DNA of 64,000 nucleotides from Bacteroides gallinarum DSM 18171 = JCM 13658 (GCF_000374365.1 NZ_KB894123.1:1-64000); one strand, 5' to 3'; shown: positions 1-8,849, counted from the first letter of the stretch. The notes: a model not told the origin generated them from the sequence alone. A program made the numbers and translations.

Positions 1-120
1 AAGATTGTGTGAGAAATTACAGGAATAGGACTATAAAAATGGCATATGAAGTGAGTATGCTCTATCATCTTCATATGCCATCTTGATTTTTAGGGACATT
101 TACTGAATATCCCTAAACAG
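1..120. mobile_element. Possible insertion-sequence end next to truncated pfkA
   Basis: The first 120 bases do not continue the pfkA reading frame that follows. They hold an inverted repeat (GGCATATGAAG at 42-52 and its complement at 70-80) and a second one near the junction (TTTAGGGA ... TCCCTAAA, 89-117). A short frame at the very start reads RLCEKLQE then stops at 26-28, which would fit the end of a transposase. The abrupt junction at about 118-121 suggests an inserted element whose body lies outside the window. The family is not identified; an IS1380-like element is only a guess. Confidence 0.3.
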
Positions 121-258
121 TTCGGACGTATGGTAACTTTGAAAGGAAATGAAATATCTTCCGCGCCTTTGGACGAAATAGCCGGTAAGCTGAAATTAGT
201 GACCGAGGAGCACGATTTAGTCGTTCAGGGGAAGCGTATGGGAATTTGTTTCGGGTGA
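118..258 (+). pseudogene. pfkA: 3' remnant of 6-phosphofructokinase
   Basis: The frame from 121 reads FGRMVTLKGNEISS and ends VVQGKRMGICFG before TGA at 256-258. I recognise this as the C-terminus of a bacterial ATP-dependent phosphofructokinase of glycolysis. In-frame upstream sequence stops at TAG 91-93 and does not resemble the rest of the enzyme, so about 45 codons remain and the catalytic domains are absent. The remnant runs convergently into rnc and overlaps its last 42 bases. The likely cause is insertion of a mobile element at about 118. An intact copy may exist elsewhere, or the break may be an assembly junction. Confidence 0.55.
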
Positions 259-1173
259 TTCGGCAGTCTTCCGTACGGTATCCTCCTTTGTACTTTCCGG
301 AGCTTCGGCCGTTTCCGGTGCTTCCACAGCGGGGATGCCTTCCGTTGCAGTTTCTTCTGCTACTTCTTCTTCTTCTTCTGCTGCTGCTGTTGCTGTTGTG
401 TGGTTTTGTATTTTGGCTGTTTCAATGGCCTCCTTGAACGCCTCGTCGCTCTTGATTTTCTTTAATGCCATTTGTGCGGCGTTCTGTTGCGATTCTTTCT
501 TGGAGTAGCCCGTACCCGTACCGGCAGAAAGCCCTTCGATGCGTACTTCCGTATGGAACATCGGATTGTAGTCCCGGTCGAGAAATTGCTCTATCAGTTC
601 AAAGGACACTTCCATTTTGTTCTTCTGGCTCCATTCGATAAGTTTGGATTTGAAGTTGACCTCCTTGCGCGACATTTTGTCGAGGTCGATGTAGTTCTTA
701 AGTATTTTCTCCTCCATGAACTGCTTGCAGCGTTCGTATCCCTGGTCCAGGTAGATAGCTCCGATAAATGCCTCGAAAGCATTTCCGTACATATAGCTGT
801 TGTGCGAGGAGGAGCGGGTGGAGTACTTGACGAGCTTGTCCAGCCCTATCTCCACAGCCAGTTTGTTCAATGTTTCGCGCTGTACTATTTTTGAGCGGGT
901 ATTGGTTAGGAAACCCTCGCGGCGGCCTTCGAAATGTCTGTATACGATATCTCCTACGATAGCGTCCAGAATGGCATCGCCCAGGAATTCCAGCCGTTCG
1001 TTGTTTAGCGGACGCCCTTTTTCGGAACGGATAGAGGTGGATTTGTGCAGCAGGGCCTGCTGGTAGAAACGGATGTCGCGGGGAAAGAAACCGAGTATCC
1101 TGTAAAAACAAAAATAAGACTCTCTGTCCTTACGGAATAAGAGCCTTATCTTGTCTATCTGGTTACGTAACAC
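217..1173 (-). CDS. rnc: Ribonuclease III
   Basis: This is double-strand-specific RNase III, which processes rRNA precursors and structured mRNAs in the cytoplasm. The protein has the RNase III signature NNERLEFLGDAILD around residues 57-70, where the glutamates and aspartate bind the catalytic metal. A dsRNA-binding domain follows (about residues 165-235, ending in GTGYSKKESQQNAAQMALKK). A long acidic Glu/Ala/Pro/Thr tail of about 65 residues then extends past the usual family length and is probably disordered. I chose GTG at 1173 (about 318 aa), because the longer frame starting at 1233 would run 53 bases into fabF. Its start lies 8 bases beyond the fabF stop, so the two are probably cotranscribed with acpP. 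The 3' end overlaps the convergent pfkA remnant. Confidence 0.93.
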   Translation of the reverse strand: MLRNQIDKIRLLFRKDRESYFCFYRILGFFPRDIRFYQQALLHKSTSIRSEKGRPLNNERLEFLGDAILDAIVGDIVYRHFEGRREGFLTNTRSKIVQRETLNKLAVEIGLDKLVKYSTRSSSHNSYMYGNAFEAFIGAIYLDQGYERCKQFMEEKILKNYIDLDKMSRKEVNFKSKLIEWSQKNKMEVSFELIEQFLDRDYNPMFHTEVRIEGLSAGTGTGYSKKESQQNAAQMALKKIKSDEAFKEAIETAKIQNHTTATAAAEEEEEVAEETATEGIPAVEAPETAEAPESTKEDTVRKTAESPETNSHTLPLND

Positions 1174-1180
1174 GACCGTA

Positions 1181-2443
1181 TTATTCTGCGTATTTCTTGA
1201 AAATAACACATGCGTTATGACCGCCGAAGCCAAAAGTATTGGATAAAGCTACGTTCACTTCGCGCTTCTGAGCCTTGTTGAACGTAAAGTTCAGGTCATA
1301 GTCGATGTTTTCGTCGTTATCGCCCTCTTCGTGATTGATAGTCGGGGGAACGATGCCGTTCTGAATGGCAAGGATACTTGCAATCGCCTCTACCGCACCG
1401 GCAGCACCCAGCAAGTGACCTGTCATGGACTTAGTCGAACTGATATTCAGCTCGTAAGCATGTTTCCCGAATACCTCCTGGATAGCTTTCACTTCCGAGA
1501 TATCACCCACAGGAGTAGATGTGCCGTGCACATTGATGTAATCCACTTCTTCGGGCTTCATTTCCGCATCTTCCAGTGCATTCATCATTACCAGCTTGGC
1601 TCCCAGGCCTTCCGGGTGGGAAGCTGTCAGGTGATGAGCATCGGCAGACATACCTACGCCGGCAACCTCTGCATAAATCTTGGCTCCGCGCGCTTTGGCA
1701 TGTTCCAGCTCCTCGAGAACCAGGCATCCGCCGCCTTCACCCATGATGAAACCGTCACGGCTTGCGCTGAACGGGCGGGATGCAGTCTCCGGAGAGTCGT
1801 TGCGGGTGGACAAGGCATGCATGGCGTTGAAACCGCCTACGCCGCAAGCGGCGATAGCTGCTTCCGAACCACCGCTTACAATGGCATTGGCCTTACCCAG
1901 ACGGATAAGGTTGAATGCATCGGCAATTGCGTTGGTAGAAGTGGCGCATGCAGAACACGTCGCATAGTTAGGACCATGAAAACCGTACAGGATAGAAATT
2001 TGTCCGGCAGCGATATCCGAAATCATCTTGGGGATGAAGAACGGATTGAACTTGGGACCGTTTTCTTTATGGAGGGCATAGTTACCTGCTTCTTCTTCAA
2101 ATGTACGGATTCCACCAATACCGGCGCCGAAGATGACACCGATTTTGTTCAAATCCTCATTTTCGACATCAAGACCGGAATCCTCTACCGCCTGCTTGGC
2201 TACGCCGATAGCATATTGAGTGTACAAGTCCATCTTGCGTGCCTCTTTGCGGTCGATATATTGATTGGCATCAAAGTTTTTCACTTCGCATGCGAATTGG
2301 GTCTTGAAAAGCGATGCGTCGAAATGAGTAATAGGTCCCGCTCCACTAACCCCATTCACGAGATTTTCCCAAAATTCGGGTACTGTGTTGCCAATGGGAG
2401 TAATGGCGCCAAGACCTGTTACTACAACTCTTTTTAATTCCAT
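1181..2443 (-). CDS. fabF: Beta-ketoacyl-ACP synthase II
   Basis: This 420-residue enzyme condenses malonyl-ACP with acyl-ACP to extend fatty acids. It has full family length with both thiolase-fold halves. The nucleophilic Cys is at about 166 in the motif CSACATSTNA. The catalytic histidines sit in NVHGTSTPVGD (about 306) and MTGHLLGAAG (about 342), and a C-terminal GFGGHNA loop is present. The gene starts 23 bases after acpP, its acyl-carrier substrate, and is followed by rnc. This acpP-fabF-rnc order is common in Bacteroidales. Confidence 0.97.
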   Translation of the reverse strand: MELKRVVVTGLGAITPIGNTVPEFWENLVNGVSGAGPITHFDASLFKTQFACEVKNFDANQYIDRKEARKMDLYTQYAIGVAKQAVEDSGLDVENEDLNKIGVIFGAGIGGIRTFEEEAGNYALHKENGPKFNPFFIPKMISDIAAGQISILYGFHGPNYATCSACATSTNAIADAFNLIRLGKANAIVSGGSEAAIAACGVGGFNAMHALSTRNDSPETASRPFSASRDGFIMGEGGGCLVLEELEHAKARGAKIYAEVAGVGMSADAHHLTASHPEGLGAKLVMMNALEDAEMKPEEVDYINVHGTSTPVGDISEVKAIQEVFGKHAYELNISSTKSMTGHLLGAAGAVEAIASILAIQNGIVPPTINHEEGDNDENIDYDLNFTFNKAQKREVNVALSNTFGFGGHNACVIFKKYAE

Positions 2444-2466
2444 ACTAAGAAATGAATGGATTAAGA

Positions 2467-2703
2467 TTACTTAGCGTGTTCTTCGATGTAAGATACAGCA
2501 TCACCTACCGTACCAATCTTCTCAGCCTGGTCATCGGGGATAGAGATACCGAATTCCTTTTCGAATTCCATGATAAGTTCTACAGTGTCAAGAGAATCTG
2601 CTCCCAAATCGTTAGTGAAGCTAGCTTCGTTAGTAACTTCTGATTCTTCAACGCCTAATTTGTCGACGATAATCGCTTTCACTCTTGATGCAATTTCAGA
2701 CAT
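2467..2703 (-). CDS. acpP: Acyl carrier protein
   Basis: This 78-residue acidic protein carries acyl chains on a 4'-phosphopantetheine arm during fatty-acid synthesis. The attachment serine is Ser37 in [11 protein letters not shown], and four helices are expected over the whole length. It is the first gene of an acpP-fabF-rnc operon, with fabF 23 bases downstream. A good promoter lies about 50-85 bases upstream on the same strand. Confidence 0.97.
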   Translation of the reverse strand: MSEIASRVKAIIVDKLGVEESEVTNEASFTNDLGADSLDTVELIMEFEKEFGISIPDDQAEKIGTVGDAVSYIEEHAK

Positions 2704-2754
2704 AACTTTAAGTTTTTAATTAATAATTAGTTTTATTTCTTTAAATTTGCGGTG

Positions 2755-2786
2755 CAAAGGAATGAATATTTATCATTCCTCGCAAA
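2755..2786 (-). promoter_or_regulatory. Promoter for acpP-fabF-rnc
   Basis: Read on the minus strand, TTTG (2783-2786) is followed after 20 bases by TTCCTTTG (2755-2762). This fits the Bacteroides vegetative promoter TTTG / TAnnTTTG with one mismatch. It leaves a leader of about 45 bases before acpP. Confidence 0.55.
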
Positions 2787-2852
2787 TATTTGATGAATTA
2801 AATGCACATTTTTGCACATTTTTCACGGTTTTGTGCAGGGATTGGAGGGTTT

Positions 2853-3428
2853 ATGAGTAAAAACATTGCTATTTTGGCTTCCGGTAACGGGACGAATGCA
2901 GAAAATATCATCCGCTATTTCCGAAATAGCGGAACGGTGAATGTAGGGCTGGTTCTGTCTAACCGGAAGGCTGCCTTTGTTTTGGAACGTGCACGTAGTC
3001 TGAATGTTCCGTTTGCCTATATGGAGAAGGCCGAATGGACGGACGGAGAGGCTGTGTTGTCCCTGCTGAAAGACAAGCATATCGACTTTGTAGTCCTTGC
3101 CGGTTTCCTTGCGCGTGTGCCGGATTGCATCTTGCATGCTTATCCCAATAAAATTATAAATATTCATCCTTCCTTATTGCCTAAATTCGGCGGCAAGGGA
3201 ATGTACGGCGACCGTGTACACCAGGCAGTGGTAGCTGCCGGCGAAACGGAAACCGGTATCACTATACATTATTTGAATGAGCATTTCGACGAAGGCGAAA
3301 CCATAGTGCAGTACAAATGTCCGGTTTTGCCGCAGGATACGGCGGAAGATGTGGCAAAGAAAGTGCATGCGTTGGAGTATGAATATTATCCGCAAGTCAT
3401 CGCCCGCCTGCTCTCGGAAATCCGCTGA
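2853..3428 (+). CDS. purN: Phosphoribosylglycinamide formyltransferase (GAR transformylase)
   Basis: This enzyme transfers a formyl group from 10-formyl-THF to GAR in step 3 of purine synthesis. The catalytic triad is visible: Asn103 and His105 in NIHPSLLPKF and Asp146 in HFDEGETIV. The phosphate-binding loop ASGNGTN is near residues 9-15. I chose ATG 2853, preceded by GGAGGG at 2844-2849, over an upstream ATG at 2802; this gives 191 residues, the normal length. The gene is divergent from acpP and convergent with pdxB, whose stop is only 7 bases away. Confidence 0.95.
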   Translation: MSKNIAILASGNGTNAENIIRYFRNSGTVNVGLVLSNRKAAFVLERARSLNVPFAYMEKAEWTDGEAVLSLLKDKHIDFVVLAGFLARVPDCILHAYPNKIINIHPSLLPKFGGKGMYGDRVHQAVVAAGETETGITIHYLNEHFDEGETIVQYKCPVLPQDTAEDVAKKVHALEYEYYPQVIARLLSEIR

Positions 3429-3435
3429 CGCTTTC

Positions 3436-4494
3436 TCACAGAATCCGCTGCATGGTATTCGATATTGTATATGCTTCCTTCTCTCTCCGCAAGGGATAGT
3501 CTCCCCGTAGCTTTTCGAATAACTCTGGACGCGTTTTCAGTGCATCGCTGTCCCGCCGGGGGTCGTACATTTGCAGGTAGACTTCCGATAGGCTGGTTGC
3601 CATAATTTGCGGCTGCGCCGGAGGAGGGGGGACAATCCGGTAATCTGCCTGTATATTGAAATGCCGGCATAAGGCATCCAGCGACATGCGGGTTGCATTG
3701 GCCTTGCCGTCTGCCGAATAACCGGCAATGTGCGGCGTGCCGAGGAACACCTTATTTAATAAGGTAAGATTTATATCCGGCTCGTTCTCCCATACATCGA
3801 TAACGGCATCCGAAACCTGTCCGTTTTCCAGGGCATCCAGCAGTGCACCGGTTTCTATCACTTCGCCGCGCGAGGTATTGATGATGACGGGGCGGCGTTT
3901 CAGCGACCGGAAAAAAGCGGCATCGGCCAGGTGATAAGTCTTGTATTTACCTCCCCTATGCAGAGGCACATGGAAAGTGAGTACGTCGCATTCTTCTGCA
4001 AGCGACTGCAGGGAAGCGAATCCCCGTTTTCCCTCTTTATCTTCGCGCGGGAGGTCGTTCAGCAGAACGCGCATTCCCAGCTCTTGTGCAACTTTGGCTA
4101 CTTTGCTGCCCACGTTGCCCACTCCGATAATGCCGATAGTGGCTTTCGATAAGTCGATACCTTTCAGTTTACGCAGTAAAATCAGGGATGAGTGCAGGTA
4201 TTGGGCTACGGAGGCGGAGTTGCAGCCGGGAGCATTGCTCCAGGCGATACCTGCTTTACGACAATATTCCGTATCGATGTGGTCGAAACCGATAGTTGCC
4301 GTGGCGATGAATTTCACTTTGCTGCCTCCCAATAACTCGCGGTTGCAGCGGGTACGTGTACGGATAATAAGCGCATCCGCATCTTTCACCAAATAGGGGG
4401 TGAAATCTTTTCCCGGCACATAGACCACTTCATCCGCTATCTTTTCAATGACTTCCCTTATAAAAGGTATCTTGTTATCGACAATTACTTTCAT
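3436..4494 (-). CDS. pdxB: 4-phosphoerythronate dehydrogenase
   Basis: This is an NAD-dependent D-2-hydroxyacid dehydrogenase that oxidises 4-phosphoerythronate in DXP-independent pyridoxal 5'-phosphate synthesis. Its 352 residues are normal for PdxB. A Rossmann motif GIIGVGNVGSKVA lies near residue 119. The catalytic Arg is in NTSRGEVIE, and the catalytic His is in GTPHIAGYSADGKA. The C-terminal PdxB-specific domain (about 285-352) separates it from plain phosphoglycerate dehydrogenases. A -7 element TAACTTTG lies at 4515-4522 on the same strand. Confidence 0.9.
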   Translation of the reverse strand: MKVIVDNKIPFIREVIEKIADEVVYVPGKDFTPYLVKDADALIIRTRTRCNRELLGGSKVKFIATATIGFDHIDTEYCRKAGIAWSNAPGCNSASVAQYLHSSLILLRKLKGIDLSKATIGIIGVGNVGSKVAKVAQELGMRVLLNDLPREDKEGKRGFASLQSLAEECDVLTFHVPLHRGGKYKTYHLADAAFFRSLKRRPVIINTSRGEVIETGALLDALENGQVSDAVIDVWENEPDINLTLLNKVFLGTPHIAGYSADGKANATRMSLDALCRHFNIQADYRIVPPPPAQPQIMATSLSEVYLQMYDPRRDSDALKTRPELFEKLRGDYPLRREKEAYTISNTMQRIL

Positions 4495-4514
4495 ATCTTT
4501 TTATTTATTGCAGG

Positions 4515-4522
4515 CAAAGTTA
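4515..4522 (-). promoter_or_regulatory. -7 element upstream of pdxB
   Basis: TAACTTTG on the minus strand is a perfect TAnnTTTG element, 20 bases before the pdxB start. No clear -33 TTTG was found at the usual spacing. Confidence 0.4.
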
Positions 4523-4564
4523 GAAATAATTCGTGAGAACAGGCATTGCCGATGTAATAATGCA

Positions 4565-4572
4565 TATCTTTG
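4565..4572 (+). promoter_or_regulatory. -7 element upstream of the ORF6N gene
   Basis: TATCTTTG is a perfect TAnnTTTG element, 31 bases before the ATG at 4604. Upstream only ATTG at 4545-4548 resembles a -33 element, and its spacing is short. Confidence 0.4.
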
Positions 4573-4603
4573 GCAGATTGTTTATATCATAAATCATACG
4601 CTG

Positions 4604-5152
4604 ATGAATACACTTGCCGGTTTTGAAGAAATAGAAGATAAGATAATTACCCTTCGCGGGCAGAAAGTCCTTTTGGACAGGGATGTAGCAGTTTTGTACG
4701 GGGTGGAGACACGCGACATAAATAAAGCTGTCAAGAACAATCCGGATAAATTCCCCAAAGGGTATCTTATTGAATTGAATACCAGGGAATTCGTTGGTTT
4801 GCGGTGGAAAAATTCCACCACAAACCTTTCCAAATCCCGGGTGCTTCCCAAAGCCTTTACCGAAAAAGGCCTTTATATGCTTGCCACCATTCTGAAGAGT
4901 CCCCGTGCCACAAATGCGACATTCACGATTATCGAAACCTTTGCCAAGTTGCGCGAACTTTCCCGTGCGATAGGCAGTTTGCCGGATGCTTCCGAGGAAG
5001 AGCAAAAATCCCTGTTGCAGAAAAGCGGCGATATGTTCGCCGACCTGTTGGATAATAACCTGCAGGCAACGGATTCGGAAACGACAATCGAACTGAATCT
5101 CGCCCTGTTGAAGGTAAAGCATACGGTCAAGCGGAAAGCGGGCGAAGAATAA
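4604..5152 (+). CDS. ORF6N domain protein
   Basis: This 182-residue protein begins with an ORF6N domain (about residues 10-95), seen in the stretch from LRGQKVLLDRDVAVLYGV to LPKAFTEKGLYMLATIL. ORF6N is a presumed DNA-binding module found in phage antirepressors and in many orphan Bacteroidetes genes. A charged C-terminal helix follows. I chose ATG 4604 because the longer frame from 4448 would overlap pdxB on the opposite strand and lie upstream of the -7 element. No phage genes are nearby, so it is probably a domesticated regulator. Its target is unknown. Confidence 0.8.
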   Translation: MNTLAGFEEIEDKIITLRGQKVLLDRDVAVLYGVETRDINKAVKNNPDKFPKGYLIELNTREFVGLRWKNSTTNLSKSRVLPKAFTEKGLYMLATILKSPRATNATFTIIETFAKLRELSRAIGSLPDASEEEQKSLLQKSGDMFADLLDNNLQATDSETTIELNLALLKVKHTVKRKAGEE

Positions 5153-5165
5153 ATGCAGCGAACGG

Positions 5166-5197
5166 TTTGGCTGTGTGCAAAATATTGTATAGTTTTG
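5166..5197 (+). promoter_or_regulatory. Promoter of the GT2-kinase-GT2 operon
   Basis: TTTG (5166-5169), a 20-base spacer and TAGTTTTG (5190-5197) match the Bacteroides promoter consensus fully. Transcription would start near 5204, giving a leader of about 48 bases before 5252. Confidence 0.6.
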
Positions 5198-5251
5198 TCA
5201 ACTTGTGGGAATTTTACAGTTTGTTGAACAAAGACGAATTATTAATATCAG

Positions 5252-5968
5252 ATGAAGTGTATTCATATCATTACTCCTGTAAAGGACTCTTTCGAACTGA
5301 CGCTGCAAACGGCGGAGGCCGTTATGGCATCCGATTTTCAGACGCCGTTTACCTATACCGTGTACAATGATTTCAGCACGGAAGAAAATACGGCAAAGTT
5401 GCAGGAAGCCTCCGAAAAGTTGGGATTCGAACTGGTGAATCTTGCGGAGATTACGGTACACCCCTCTCCGAACTACCTGTTGGTTCTGCAAATGGCACAG
5501 CAGCGTGCTATTGAAGCGGAAGCCGGCCTGATTATCGTAGAGTCGGATGTGATAGTACGGAAAGATACGTTGCAGGCCTTGTTCGACGGAGCGACGGAAA
5601 GGCCGGACTGCGGTATTGCCGCTGCCGTAACGGTAGACGAGAATGGAGACATCAACTATCCCTACCTTTTTGCGAAAGGCAAGGAAAACCGGGTGTTCCC
5701 CGAACAGAAACATTGTAGCTTCTGCTGTTCCCTGCTGACATTGGATTTTCTGAAAGCCTTCGATTTCCACCGGTTAGACCCTGAAAAGAACTGGCATGAT
5801 GTAACTATCTCGCATCAGTCCTTGAAGGAAGGGTTTAAGAACTACCTGTTTACCACATTGCCCGTATGGCATCGTCCTCACGGTAGCCGTCCGTGGAAAC
5901 AACTGAAATATAAGAATCCGCTGAAATATTACTGGTTGAAGTACACGAAAGGACTGGATAAAATCTGA
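5252..5968 (+). CDS. Family 2 glycosyltransferase
   Basis: This 238-residue protein starts with a GT-A nucleotide-binding fold. KCIHIITPVKDS is followed by YNDFSTEENT at about residues 38-47 and by an acidic metal site, VESDVIV, near residue 92. It probably transfers a sugar from a nucleotide donor onto a lipopolysaccharide or related glycan at the inner membrane. The conserved C-terminal segment carries WHDVTISHQSL. It is the first gene of a three-gene operon: the next start lies 1 base past its stop and encodes a Kdo/LPS-type kinase. Donor and acceptor cannot be told from sequence. Confidence 0.85.
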   Translation: MKCIHIITPVKDSFELTLQTAEAVMASDFQTPFTYTVYNDFSTEENTAKLQEASEKLGFELVNLAEITVHPSPNYLLVLQMAQQRAIEAEAGLIIVESDVIVRKDTLQALFDGATERPDCGIAAAVTVDENGDINYPYLFAKGKENRVFPEQKHCSFCCSLLTLDFLKAFDFHRLDPEKNWHDVTISHQSLKEGFKNYLFTTLPVWHRPHGSRPWKQLKYKNPLKYYWLKYTKGLDKI

Positions 5969-5969
5969 T

Positions 5970-6740
5970 ATGGCTATGAAATCTGAAATGAACCGGAAAA
6001 CCGATATTTTTCATCCCCGTACCGTGGTGATTCATCCGGATTTTGAGGCATTGAGAGAGTTTGTCCTCTCTTTGCCGGAGCGCTTCGAACGGAATGAAGG
6101 CATTGTTATCCATAAAGGGCGTAACGAATTGAGGAAAATGGAGTATAACGGAGGGCAATACGTCGTTAAGTCCTTCCACCGTCCCAATCTCATCAACCGT
6201 TTTGTATACGGTATTTTCCGTCCTTCTAAAGCAAAGCGCTCTTACGACCATGCCGGGATGTATCGGGATATAGGAGTGGGAACCCCCGAGCCGGTAGGAT
6301 ATCTCAATGTACGCAGTGGCCTGCTGTTCGACAAGAGCTACTATGTGAGTTGTCTATCGGTATGTCCCTATGTTTATAATGATTTGTTCAAGCAGAAATT
6401 CGAATACGAAGAAGAAGTCTTGCGCGAGATAGGGAGGGTGACTGCCGTTCTTCACGAACATGGCTATGCCCATAAAGACTATGGGCGCGAGAATATCCTA
6501 TTCCGGAAAACGCCGGAAGGAATAAAGCTGGAGATTGTGGATTTGAACCGTATGTTCATCGGAACTATCGGGATGAAAGCCGGCTGCAAGAACTTCGAAC
6601 GTTTGCCCGCTACCCCGCAGATGCACCGTTGGATGGCCGAGGAATATGCGAAAGCCCGTGGCTTCGATGTGGAAAAATGTTTTGAACTTATGGTTGCTTA
6701 TAGAAGTACCCAACCGGGAAAAATCGATAACCTTTATTAA
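5970..6740 (+). CDS. Lipopolysaccharide/Kdo-type kinase
   Basis: This 256-residue protein has a eukaryote-like kinase fold of the Kdo/WaaP family. The catalytic loop HKDYGRENILF lies near residue 170, with Asp as the presumed base. EIVDLNRMF near residue 190 takes the place of the DFG metal site. LRKMEYNGGQYVVKSF carries the ATP-binding lysine at about residue 69. Such enzymes phosphorylate Kdo or core sugars of LPS. The gene sits between two GT2 genes in one operon, which supports a role in core assembly. A second ATG at 5976 is an alternative start. Confidence 0.85.
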   Translation: MAMKSEMNRKTDIFHPRTVVIHPDFEALREFVLSLPERFERNEGIVIHKGRNELRKMEYNGGQYVVKSFHRPNLINRFVYGIFRPSKAKRSYDHAGMYRDIGVGTPEPVGYLNVRSGLLFDKSYYVSCLSVCPYVYNDLFKQKFEYEEEVLREIGRVTAVLHEHGYAHKDYGRENILFRKTPEGIKLEIVDLNRMFIGTIGMKAGCKNFERLPATPQMHRWMAEEYAKARGFDVEKCFELMVAYRSTQPGKIDNLY

Positions 6741-6748
6741 AGATTGCC

Positions 6749-7648
6749 ATGAATATCATAGCCGTAGTCGTTACCTATAATCGGATAGAGCTCTTGAAGC
6801 GTACAGTCCGTTGCCTGCAACAGAATAAGCCGGTTTCCGCTATCGTAGTTGTCAATAATGGAAGTACGGATACTACTGCCGAATGGCTGGAGACGCAATC
6901 GGAGCTTATCGTTATCAACCAGGCGAATGTCGGCGGTTCGGGCGGCTTTTATACGGGTATGCAATACGCATATCAGGCAGGTGCGGACTGGGTATGGTGT
7001 ATGGACGACGATGTTTTTCCGCGTGCCGATTGTCTGGAGCAACTATTGCTCCATGCCGACAGGGAAGACATAGGCATACTTGCACCCCGCCGATTGCAGG
7101 AAGGCAAACTCTTTACCCATGAGTTCCAAGGTTATAATCTAACAAACCCTTTTGCTTCCATGTACACCGGAAAACTATCGAAGCAAACGGTAACCGCTCC
7201 TGTAGAGATACAGGGGGCAGCCTTTGAAGGACCTTTCATACGGCGTGAAGTAATCGGGAAGATAGGTTATCCCAATAAAGAATTATTTATCTTCTGCGAC
7301 GATACGGATTATTGCCTTCGTGCGGTGCAGGCCGGATATAAAATACTGTATGTACCCACGGCATTAATGGATAAGGAAAAATTCTTCTCGAATGACAGTT
7401 GGAGTGTACGGAATAAGAAGAAAAAGTGGAAACGTTTCTATCAGATACGTAATTCCACTTACCTGAACCACCATTATGGCCGTAACTGGGCAGTAAAGTA
7501 CCTTCGCGGATTTAATGGAGTGGCAGGTTATATCCTGACTGCTCTTGTTACTTGCCCGTTTACCGATGCCTATCAGTGGGGCGATATTCCGAAATTATGG
7601 AAAGCCTATCGCGACGGCATACGCGAACGGCTGGGCATTATGAAGTAG
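6749..7648 (+). CDS. Family 2 glycosyltransferase, rhamnosyl/galactofuranosyl-transferase-like
   Basis: This 299-residue GT-A enzyme begins MNIIAVVVTYNR with the nucleotide site VVNNGSTD near residue 37. The metal motif WCMDDDVFP lies near residue 87, and the acceptor-side motif FCDDTDYCLR is at about 188. This layout is typical of the GlfT2/rhamnosyltransferase branch of GT2. A galactofuranosyl role would agree with the glf gene at 15.5-16.7 kb but is only inference. It starts 8 bases after the kinase gene and ends the operon, converging on the next gene. Confidence 0.87.
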   Translation: MNIIAVVVTYNRIELLKRTVRCLQQNKPVSAIVVVNNGSTDTTAEWLETQSELIVINQANVGGSGGFYTGMQYAYQAGADWVWCMDDDVFPRADCLEQLLLHADREDIGILAPRRLQEGKLFTHEFQGYNLTNPFASMYTGKLSKQTVTAPVEIQGAAFEGPFIRREVIGKIGYPNKELFIFCDDTDYCLRAVQAGYKILYVPTALMDKEKFFSNDSWSVRNKKKKWKRFYQIRNSTYLNHHYGRNWAVKYLRGFNGVAGYILTALVTCPFTDAYQWGDIPKLWKAYRDGIRERLGIMK

Positions 7649-7670
7649 CGGTGATTGATAAAAAATCATA

Positions 7671-8849
7671 CTATTCCTCCACTAATTTTATCCATTCCTT
7701 TATTATGGTGTCAATGGTAAACCGTTTGCTGCTTTCAATGGCATTGGCCGCCATGGATTTGCGCAATTTATCATCTGTCATTAGCCGTTTGATTTGTTTG
7801 ATATACATCGGAATATCATTATTGGGGATGATGAATCCGTTGTCCTCACTTGTTATTATATTTTTCAATGATGCAAAGCTGTTGAAGGCCAGAGGAACGC
7901 AGCCGCATTGTTGTGCTTCAGTTAATGTCAGCGCCCACCCTTCAAAGGAGGAGGTCATCATAAATATGGAGGCTTCATTGTAATAAGGTTCCGAATTCTT
8001 TGCTCCTTCAAAAAAAACGCGGCTCAGGTTATGATGTCTGACAAAGTCTTTATATTGGCTTTCCATTTTCCCATGGCCTACAATTCTTAATTTCCAATCG
8101 GATAAGCTGCTGTCGGCTTCAATCTCTTTCCATATTTTTAAAGCTATGGAAACTCTTTTAGGTTCTTCCTCCAATCTGGACACAATGAGTACTTCTTTCT
8201 TTTTGCGCCCGTAGTTTGCCATATCATAAAAAGATTGGAATGAGAGGGCATTGTGAATTATTCTAATTTTGCTATCCTCTTTTAGACGGGCATATTTTAG
8301 AAAGTCGTTTTTGAAGTGCCCGGATAAGAGGACTACTTTGTCTGAAAAAGTATATGACTCTTTATATAGGACGGGTAGCTTTATGAGTTTTCTCATTTTT
8401 TGGTATGGGAAAGATGCGAATTTTCTGATATTCTTCCATATGTTCTTTCCCTCTTTGAGCTCTTTCTTAGGGTTGTCCAAAGTAATAAAGTTGACTTCAG
8501 CGGCAGGTTTGGTGTGAAGTGCAAATATCAGTTTACACTCTTTTCTATTCGATTGGCTTAAGGCTATCTTCAGGTGTTTGGTTAGTTTATGTTCCCCCTG
8601 GTTGATAATGACATCAATCTTGTTCTGCTCTATGAACTGAATTAACCGGGTGAGTTTATGGTAAGATGTGATTTTGATTGTATCGACGAATTGTTGTTTC
8701 TCAAATGAACTGTCAATGTCATATTTATAAGCTGAATAACAGTTTGCATTATAAAATGTGGTTAATGCATCTGCTATATTGGCTGTTATTCTTTCAACTC
8801 CTCCATATTGTGGAGCTACTTCATTGACAGTATAAAATAAAATATTCAT
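7671..8849 (-). CDS. Family 4 glycosyltransferase
   Basis: This 392-residue GT-B protein has an N-terminal domain with an acceptor loop, PQYGGVERITANIADAL. A C-terminal GT1-type domain from about residue 210 carries VLIVSRLEEEPKRV, and its EX7E motif is in SSFEGWALTLTEAQQ near residue 320. It is a retaining transferase predicted to act on the cytoplasmic side of the membrane. It is the last gene of the left glycosyltransferase operon, whose only obvious promoter is the invertible segment at 11.5-11.7 kb. The gene is clearly AT-rich compared with the fabF or nusA regions, suggesting transfer. Confidence 0.88.
   Translation of the reverse strand: MNILFYTVNEVAPQYGGVERITANIADALTTFYNANCYSAYKYDIDSSFEKQQFVDTIKITSYHKLTRLIQFIEQNKIDVIINQGEHKLTKHLKIALSQSNRKECKLIFALHTKPAAEVNFITLDNPKKELKEGKNIWKNIRKFASFPYQKMRKLIKLPVLYKESYTFSDKVVLLSGHFKNDFLKYARLKEDSKIRIIHNALSFQSFYDMANYGRKKKEVLIVSRLEEEPKRVSIALKIWKEIEADSSLSDWKLRIVGHGKMESQYKDFVRHHNLSRVFFEGAKNSEPYYNEASIFMMTSSFEGWALTLTEAQQCGCVPLAFNSFASLKNIITSEDNGFIIPNNDIPMYIKQIKRLMTDDKLRKSMAANAIESSKRFTIDTIIKEWIKLVEE

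Noticed and set aside
246-437. Leu-rich plus-strand open frame
   Set aside because: It is the complement of the Glu-rich tail of rnc and has no gene features.
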